DNA of 64,000 nucleotides from Rotaria socialis (lineage: Eukaryota; Rotifera; Eurotatoria; Philodinida; Philodinidae): the NCBI GenBank assembly GCA_905331475.1, contig CAJNYU010003889.1, forward strand, positions 33,823-97,822. Direction: 5' to 3'. The notes beneath the pieces were generated by a model. It had not been told where the DNA came from. It made no database searches and saw nothing but the letters and a program-made list of their open reading frames with translations. Of the stretch, positions 57,988 to 64,000 are shown one piece after another. The translations under genes were made by a program, and so were the position numbers. Positions within the stretch are counted from its first letter, which is position 1. Each line of letters starts with the position of its first letter.

Positions 57988-58499
57988 GGGGCTCCCCCCT
58001 CAGAAAATCGATTTTTTTTTCACAAAAATTGATCTTGAGATAAGCACATACCCTGAGAGCCCAAAGTGTCCTCTTTCAGATTATGTGCGATTTGTCGCAT
58101 TTTGAATGGTTTTTGATGGTGAAAATAGCGATTTTCTGGAAGCAGTAGTAAAAATGTTTTTTTTAGAAATTTTCCTTAGTTACGGGATGTGACAGTAGTC
58201 AATAAGCTTGGGGACGGTTGCTAATGAGAAACACATATATGTTCTGTTATATTAATTAGTTAGAGACATATGGCGGGTTTTAAAAGCCAGATTTTGGAAC
58301 CCTTTTCTAGAAAAAATAGGTTTTAAGCGATTTTCAATGTTAGTTTACATTCATTTTTGTTCATTTCAAATATTTGTAGGTTATTTTCGATTGCGCATCT
58401 GCTGAACACAGTTAGAAAATACTCTCTGTGATAGCAAGAGCAAGAAAAGACAGCATTCCATTGCTTATTGTGCAAATAAATCAATAAACGTTTCTACGG

Positions 58500-58885
58500 T
58501 AAAAAAAACATCTGGCTTTTTATAACAATCATAGTTTTTGATATCTGATGAATATCTACGTCTTCGTCAACGGGTGCCGGTAAATTCATTGCTCCACACA
58601 GTTTCAACATGCCTGCGTGCCCTACGCCGACTAAATGTGCGTCTTTAGAAAAGAGAAAAGAATTCTTTTAGTTATGAGAAAATATCTCGACCATTATGAG
58701 CATACTAATTATAGAGCGGACGTTCACATCTCTGAATTTTGACTTTTCACATTGCTTGGAGGAACACACAGCACCTTTTTGCGATAGAAAAGAACGATAA
58801 AATTATACTTATCTAATTCATTTGTTATTTGAAATGGCCTAATGGCTGCATAAACAATTATTTTTCTATGTTTAAAAGAAAACAG
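58500..58885 (-). pseudogene. Fragment of a transposon-encoded Mutator-domain-like protein
   Basis: After a plausible acceptor (TTTTCTAAAG, minus strand) at about 58640, the frame reads 'DAHLVGVGHAGMLKLCGAMN' followed by 'LPAPVDEDVDIHQISK'. The G-x-G ... C ... MNLP-x-PV pattern recalls the 'Mutator-like' domain common in animal transposon proteins. Upstream, 'YAAIRPFQITNELDKYN' may be the preceding exon. Neither exon is complete. Confidence 0.4.
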
Positions 58886-58911
58886 CGAAATGATAATTGA
58901 AAAACGATGAA

Positions 58912-59391
58912 TCAGCCTTGAGAAAACTGCAATACTTCTTTTATGTACCTTCTCTTTTTCTTATTGACATGGCTCCTCGTCAGTTGTAATAAGAAATCAT
59001 TATGGATAATTTGGTAAAAGTCCAAAGAATCTTTTGTCGTAGAAGTTGCTTCAGGTTTGTTCGACTGATGCTGTTCTTGTTCTTCATATTGTCGAAGTCG
59101 TTTGAATGAAGACTCAACATGATTTCGAATTTTGTAAGTGGAATTTGGTGTGTAGGATTGAGAGCAAGTAGTTAGTTGTTGTGAAGAAGGAGTAATTTGA
59201 AGAGAACACAGTGGCAACCGGCAGGTTTTCGGGGTTATAAGTGGTCCAGTTTTGTTAGACGAGAGTGAAGAAAAACAAGATGACGGTGATGCATTTTCTT
59301 TATTCGATGTTGAACTTGGACGAGAATGAACGAGTGTTTTAGAAAGTTTAGATCGAATAGTAGAGCCGAAAAGAGACCGACGACGTGGCAT
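58912..59391 (-). CDS. Uncharacterised basic, Ser-rich protein with KEN motif
   Basis: 159 residues with an intact frame. The N-terminus is basic ('MPRRRSLFGSTIRSKLSKTL'), followed by a Ser-rich low-complexity stretch including 'SNKENASP', which contains a KEN box, and an RSKL that could serve as a D-box. The C-terminal part is charged and probably helical ('DFYQIIHNDFLLQLTRSHVN', then a KKKRR run). It lies wholly inside the TTAA-flanked element, upstream of the Mutator-like fragment and on the same strand. The simplest reading is therefore an element-encoded first exon or accessory protein. A captured cell-cycle regulator is the alternative. Confidence 0.4.
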   Translation of the reverse strand: MPRRRSLFGSTIRSKLSKTLVHSRPSSTSNKENASPSSCFSSLSSNKTGPLITPKTCRLPLCSLQITPSSQQLTTCSQSYTPNSTYKIRNHVESSFKRLRQYEEQEQHQSNKPEATSTTKDSLDFYQIIHNDFLLQLTRSHVNKKKRRYIKEVLQFSQG

Positions 59392-59845
59392 CTAAAAGAG
59401 ATACGAAAAAAATTCAAGCACTATGAGCAATAATAACGTTTAAAAGTTAAAATCGAGAAAATATTCAAACTTGAAGTTCAACACATATGATTATTACAAT
59501 TATACGATCGAAAACCATGTTTTTTTACGAAACTTGATCAAAATGAACTACTATAGTGTGGGCAGTATCATATACATTCTCACTGCCATGTCTTTCATAC
59601 GTGTAGTCGTTTCTACTTAGAGTCCTTTATACATGACGAAATTGCAGTATAGGGGTCATGACAGTCATAGTGAAATAAAATGAAATAAAAAATTCTTCAA
59701 TATTTTACTTAATTATGCAATGTTAAAAAGAGAATTTTACGCTGATTTCAAATATATATAACACTAACTACTTTTGTTACATTCACATCCATTTATACAT
59801 CTCACAAACTTGTTTATTCGTTTTCTCAAAATCACTTTTTTGGAG

Positions 59846-60150
59846 AGTTCGAAACCGATTTCTCAGACTGTAGAAGAGCTAGCGAGCTACTTTTTTTTAA
59901 TAAAAGAAGAAACCTATGTCTAGAAATGTACATACCGTTCTTTCGAAATTTGATTTCTTTGCCGAGATAACTGGATAACACTGATGTCAAAAAGCGCTGA
60001 ATCCCAAGTTTTTGCAGTAGAATGTCTCGGAAATCCGAACAAAATCGAATTTCGAAAAACTGGTATGTATATTTCTGGACATAGGTTTCTTCTTTCATTT
60101 AAAAAAAAGTAGCTCTCTACGTCTTTGGCAGTTCGAGAAATCGGTACCTT
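59846..60150. repeat. Fold-back pair, arms about 140 bp
   Basis: The left arm (ACCGATTTCTC, GAAGAAACCTATGTC, ATGTACATACC) is mirrored by the right arm (GGTATGTATATTTC, GACATAGGTTTCTTC, GAGAAATCGGT) around about 10 bp near 59995. The opposed frames here are the two arms read through. Confidence 0.65.
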
Positions 60151-60359
60151 ACGAGCACCACCATTTTGGGGACTAATTTGTGAATAACTCTTTAAAGAAA
60201 AACATTTATGAGCCGAAATTTTACAAGAAATTGAGTTAATACAACACATGCATTGCCTCAAAATTTCAGACAAATCGGTCCACGAATAATGAAAAACGAT
60301 TCCCGAGGAGGGGGGCAGTCTCTTAAGCTTAAATGCGCATGTTGTGTTATATAAGTATA

Positions 60360-61200
60360 CCAATACGATGATAGAGACGATAATATAGCATCAGGTTCAG
60401 TTTGTTGAAATTTCGTTTCATTTGTATATTATCATCATCGAAAATAATTGAATCGGAAAGTGAAGCAAAAAAATATTGTAATCGATTTCCTTTAATATAA
60501 GATTGATCGGCATTTGTTGACAATCGATTCGATAAATGATGAGCAGCCCCAGGTCGAACAGTCCGGCCTGGAAACGGCCGGTTCCGGGTAGTTCCGTTGA
60601 TTTTGTGGAAGCAGTAGTCCGGTTGGAAATATTTCGGATTTTTTCTGGTGATTTCCGATCAATTCCTGCCGGAAAGCACCGGAATTTGGCAGGAATTCGT
60701 CGGAAAAGTCCGGCCGTATTTTTGACCGGAATACGGCTTCCATGTTCCAGCGATTTTCTGTGTTTTCCTGCAGGATATGGTGACTTTTCCGCATATTCCC
60801 TGGAGTATCCTACGGGATCCGGTGGCCGGAATGTTCGACCTGGGGTTGTATGAATAATTATCGGAGATGAATCAAATTCTAATTCTTCACTATTACCAAA
60901 TGAATAAATATAACTTTTTATTAAAATCTGTAATTATATCTTCAATAGTAACTGGAATAATATTATTTTCATCAATAAATGGATGAAAGGATCGCATAGA
61001 TTTTAACCATTAGAATATGATGGTTTTTTTTACAATCATCACCAAATGCATATGTTGTTAATAAATTAGTATAATCAAAACGTCAATTTGTTGCTAAAAC
61101 AATTTTTTATTTGATTTTCTTAATTTTTCTAAATAAAAACCTATCCAATCACACGATCATAATGAAAAAGTTTTCGTTGTTGATGTTGAGGTCATTTGTT
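60360..61200 (-). pseudogene. Decayed coding sequence interrupted by a CCC-ended element
   Basis: On the minus strand, 'MRSFHPFIDENNIIPVTIED' (about 60985) and 'FGNSEELEFDSSPIIIH' lead up to the element at 60547-60845. Beyond it the open sequence resumes: 'HHLSNRLSTNADQSYIKGN', 'LQYFFASLSDSIIFDDDN'. Frame changes are needed above the insertion. No family was recognised, but the amino-acid composition is unlike the AT-rich noise around it. Confidence 0.35.
60547..60845. mobile_element. CCC-ended TTCCGGAA word element, short sibling of 39568-40175
   Basis: The ends are CCCCAGGTCGAACAGTCCGG and, inverted, CCCCAGGTCGAACATTCCGG. Read in reverse, the interior aligns with 39568-40175 minus its nested insertion. 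Flanking dinucleotides (AG, TT) differ. Confidence 0.7.
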
Positions 61201-61764
61201 TTGTTTTGATTGTGTATTGTATTGTTAACTAAAAGAATAAAACAAATAAAAGAAACTAAGCAATATTAAAGCTTCGCTAGAATACGAAATGCGGTGCAAA
61301 GTACAAAGCGAGTATCGAGAAAATAGAATATCGCATACAAAATGAATAAGTATTATTCGTATATACGTAGAATAAGACGATTTTCGATTTCGCAAATTTT
61401 TGTTTTAATAACAAATTAGTGGTTTGCTTTATTGAAGGAAACGCTAAGTATTTCCATGAACCCGTGTGAATTAACTATGTGTATCAGAGCATCAGCCAGG
61501 CCGTGTTTTGTAGGCCTGGCCGGTCCGTGACAGGCCTTTGCATTTCAAGCCTGCCTGTGCCTGTCAACTAATTTGTTTGGCCTGGCCTGGCCTGCCTGGC
61601 AATGTTTTTTATGCTAATACCATTACGAGGATAGAATAGAGACATGCAATTAATGTTGAGAATGAAGAAAACCAGTTTAATTAATTTAATATGACTAGAT
61701 TAAACATTTACTTACCGAAGTTTTCTACAAAACAGAATACATCAGAGACAGCATGGCATAACAT

Positions 61765-62036
61765 TAAGAAAAAAAGTTTTGCTTTTGTTCAAAAATGTTT
61801 TGAATGGATATCACAAAGAGAATATCATTTAAAGTTTGAGGATCCAAAGTAGAACGACGTTCTGTTACAACTAGTCCAGCAGCCGAAAAAGATCTTTCTA
61901 CAGCTGTGGAGGTTACAGGTATCGAAAATAGATGACGAGCAAGTAATGATAAATATGGAAACTTCTGTTGATAATGCTTCCAAAAAGGTAATGGGTTTGG
62001 TATTTTGTGAATATCTTCTATGTTCCTTTTTAAATA
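61765..62036 (-). pseudogene. hAT transposase C-terminal dimerisation domain
   Basis: An open frame without its own Met, from after a TGA at 62037-62039 to TAA 61765: 'NPLPFWKHYQQKFPYLSLLA', 'HLFSIPVTSTAVERSF', 'AAGLVVTERRSTLDPQTL'. This is the classic hAT dimerisation signature (W ... PYLS.LA ... IPVTS...ERSFS..G ... R..L). The catalytic part is gone, so the fragment cannot transpose. Confidence 0.85.
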
Positions 62037-62069
62037 TCATTATTCTATACTTCATCTGATTATTAGCGC

Positions 62070-62406
62070 TAGGGGTGGCACTTTTAGAGGTGTAAGTCGT
62101 CAGCTGGAAAATACGTCGGCTCTAGCAAAAACGCCGGCTGTGAGCCGTCGGCTTCAGCAAACATCGACTGACGGTTTATACCTGTAGGCACTCTAACTTT
62201 ACTTTAACCGAAAAGTTTAAATTTTAAACTTGTTTAAAGTTGCCTTTAAACGCTTCTTTTTAATACTTTTACTGTACTCACGTATTTAGCCATGCTTATG
62301 AGACTCTCTGCAACAGGTAAAACGCCAAAAAAGCATTTAAACGTGACCTTAAACAACTTTAAACTCTCCACTTTATGGTCAATTTAAAGTTAAAGTGACA
62401 GCCCTA
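62070..62406. mobile_element. Nested hAT-type MITE with perfect 8-bp duplication
   Basis: The ends TAGGGGTGGCACTTT and, inverted, TAGGGCTGTCACTTT are flanked by ATTAGCGC on both sides (62062-62069, 62407-62414). The interior has CGTCGGCT words on the left and TTTAAAGT words on the right. It inserted into the 61485-62554 element just upstream of the transposase remnant. Confidence 0.85.
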
Positions 62407-62562
62407 ATTAGCGCCACTTTCAATTAAAAAAATGTTTATATCGACAATAAAATCATACATATAAAGAATAGAGACAGGCCAGGACTCAAGATCACGGTCT
62501 GTGTCTGTCACAGGCAGGCAGGCAGGCAGCCCTAGTGGCCTGGTTGATGCTCTGATGTGCAT

Positions 62563-63475
62563 CCTTGATAGGAAGCAATCATTATGAGAAAATTTAATCA
62601 TGATTATCGATGTCTTCGAGATATTGAATATTCATGAGTTGTCTTTATATTATTTTTAAGGATTAATGATAAATAGAAGAATTAAGACATACATTTGATA
62701 TAGTTTAGAACAATATCGATTGAGTTTCTCGATTATTTACATTTTAATCTCATATTAAAAATTGAACTATATTAACACAACAGATGGTTACAAGAGGTTT
62801 GTAATTTTCTTTTAAAACTGTTCCATTGCTTAAAAAAGTCTATCTTTGAAAGCTAATGATTATTATCTTTAATGAAGTGAGCGTGGGTATTTTGTTGCTA
62901 TGTGTTTTTGTATACCCACACCCACACCGTCAGGCAGCCAATACACTCGATCAATGGGAATTGATATTTAATGGTCTAACTGACTAAAAATGGATATCCT
63001 ACTATGATTCTCAAACTAATATGTTATTAGGGTTTCAAAATTATAATTTACCACGAATATTCAATAAAATATGAGTTAATTCAATCAACTCACTGAATAT
63101 CGAAGAATATAATTAGATACGATTAAAATACATGTTGAGGAAGCTAGCAAATTATTAGCTGTTATTTCAACATTTATTTATCTCTGGTATTCATTAATTT
63201 CAAATATATAGGTATTTGTATTTTACTTCCGTTTTTTTAAACCGTTTTTAATTGTAATAAAAACCTTTTCACTCATGATCCTTATTCATTCAGCCTGTGG
63301 TTTTCTTTCTTTTTTCAAAAACTTCCTCGATTTCTAATGCGTTTTTTTCTACGGATGATTTTAGTTTATTGTTACTATTATTATCATTACTACAATACAC
63401 TTAATTTCACCATTTATTTATTTTTAGTTAACACCATTGAACTTTTTTTCTTTTTTTCTTTTTTTCTTACTATAA
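62563..63475. other. Gene-free, AT-rich, with an inverted TGTGGG pair
   Basis: 62882-62936 has GCGTGGGTAT facing ATACCCACACCCACACC. Nothing else is recognised. Confidence 0.5.
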
Positions 63476-63545
63476 TGCAGAGCCCTGATCAGTGTTTCAT
63501 ATTATTAAATAAATACACGAGACACTCGCCGAAATCAAACTCTCC
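63476..63545 (+). ncRNA. Decayed hammerhead ribozyme
   Basis: On the plus strand GCAGAGCC, CTGATCA, GTGT with an AT-rich loop and ACAC, GAGAC, ACTCGCCGAAATCAAACTCT follow the layout of 9605-9680. The core is mutated (CTGATCA for CTGANGA, GAGA for GAAA), so it should be inactive. Confidence 0.6.
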
Positions 63546-63639
63546 AATTACTTGAATTAATTTTTGTTCAAGCATATTAACTCTCCTTAATTTTTCACAC
63601 AAAACTCGGTTGCTGAAAAGCAAGGATTGAGATTAGCAG

Positions 63640-64000
63640 ATTGACCTTAACCTTTCGCTAGGAGATACGACAGTCCGTTTTCCATTTCTCCACTACACTT
63701 CTGTTCACCTCCTTTCCTCACTTCGAAGCAAACGTTGCGACTCGGTCAGCTCATCGAACATCACATGGCAAAGGAACATTCCTTACGAGACTTCTGTTCA
63801 CCTCTTTTGCTCACTTCGAAGCAAACGTTGCGACTCGGTCAGCTCATCGAACATCACATGGCAAAGGAACATTCCTTACGAGACTTCTGTTCACCTCTTT
63901 TGCTCACTTCGAAGCAAACGTTGCGACTCGGTCAGCTCATCGAACATCACATGGCAAAGGAACATTCCTTACGAGACTTCTGTTCACCTCTTTTGCTCAC
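63640..64000 (+). repeat. 93-bp tandem repeat, open in all three forward frames
   Basis: Units start at 63721, 63814 and 63907 (CTTCGAAGCAAACGTTGCGA) and run off the window. A diverged partial unit precedes them from about 63695. The period is 31 codons and no stop occurs in any forward frame of the unit, whereas every reverse frame has one. It may be a satellite or part of a repetitive coding exon, and no start codon or family is evident. Confidence 0.7.

Larger units (their letters stand above)
57988..60322 (-). mobile_element. TTAA-flanked 2.3-kb element (Kolobok- or piggyBac-like)
   Basis: The left end GGGGCTCCCCCCTCAG and, inverted, the right end GAGACTGCCCCCCTCC are flanked by TTAA (57984-57987 and 60323-60326). 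TTAA targets are typical of piggyBac and Kolobok. On the minus strand it carries a 159-codon ORF (59391-58912) and, downstream, a peptide block seen in animal 'Mutator-like domain' proteins. A fold-back pair lies at 59846-60150. The ends agree only in part, so the boundaries are provisional. Confidence 0.5.
61485..62554 (-). mobile_element. hAT element with 8-bp target duplication and transposase remnant
   Basis: The ends CAGAGCATCAGCCAGGCC and, inverted, CAGAGCATCAACCAGGCC satisfy YAGNG. The flanks are ATGTGTAT (61477-61484) and ATGTGCAT (62555-62562), seven of eight bases alike. GGCCTGGCC and GGCAGGCAGGC words crowd both subterminal regions. It contains the transposase C-terminus and a nested MITE at 62070-62406. 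Confidence 0.85.

Noticed and set aside
63640-64000. Telomere at the window edge
   Set aside because: The 93-bp unit is not telomere-like, and the sequence simply stops at the window limit.

Overview
This is an AT-rich eukaryotic window. I infer a bdelloid rotifer, probably from a Rotaria-like, AT-rich lineage. The reasons are relics of the large bdelloid F-box family, B-box/beta-propeller genes, a secreted PAN + double-psi barrel protein, hammerhead ribozymes beside TGTGGG telomere-like repeats (as in Athena Penelope-like elements), small GT-AG introns and many short inverted-repeat elements. No database search was possible, so the taxonomy is inference. Bases 8653-9342 are an assembly gap.

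Host-type genes are few and mostly damaged. They are an F-box gene on + (4418-7880) split by a 1.7-kb intron and carrying a nonsense codon, a decayed F-box copy on - (18661-20005) plus a small F-box relic (16868-16995), an intact-looking secreted PAN/DPBB protein (15367-16308), a coiled-coil/propeller gene on - with one frameshift (21374-22539), an intact-looking seven-helix receptor on - (22999-23961), and a B-box-like/propeller gene on - with one stop and one frameshift (31672-33300).

Most of the rest is mobile DNA. I can place hAT elements with 8-bp target duplications (3114-4063, 25016-25731, 61485-62554 and a nested 62070-62406), a duplication-less hAT relic (49633-50435), a 5'-truncated LINE with endonuclease and reverse transcriptase (53698-57600), a TTAA-flanked 2.3-kb element (57988-60322), two TA-flanked hairpin MITEs (13298-13440, 47027-47290) and several fold-back elements. 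Hammerhead ribozymes lie at 9358-9401, 9605-9680, 10752-10799, 10986-11033, 11395-11438 and 11642-11717, all read on the minus strand. They sit in and between two 436-bp direct repeats that look identical.

The most unusual pattern is a set of about 20 'word clusters'. Each is a segment of 100-600 bp built from one short, usually self-complementary word in both orientations (TTCCGGAA, GGAATTCC, AAGATCTT, AGACTAGTCT, CGTATACG, AACGCGTT and others), with a different word at almost every locus. Many lie just inside terminal inverted repeats. One subgroup starts with CCC (CCCAGGT, CCCATGT, CCCTAGTG), and two of its copies have pre-insertion sites within this window showing a 2-bp target duplication. 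I read these as non-autonomous DNA transposons whose subterminal motif differs by family. Long stretches between elements (29516-31671, 33301-35187, 40176-42185, 50436-52738) hold nothing I can recognise.
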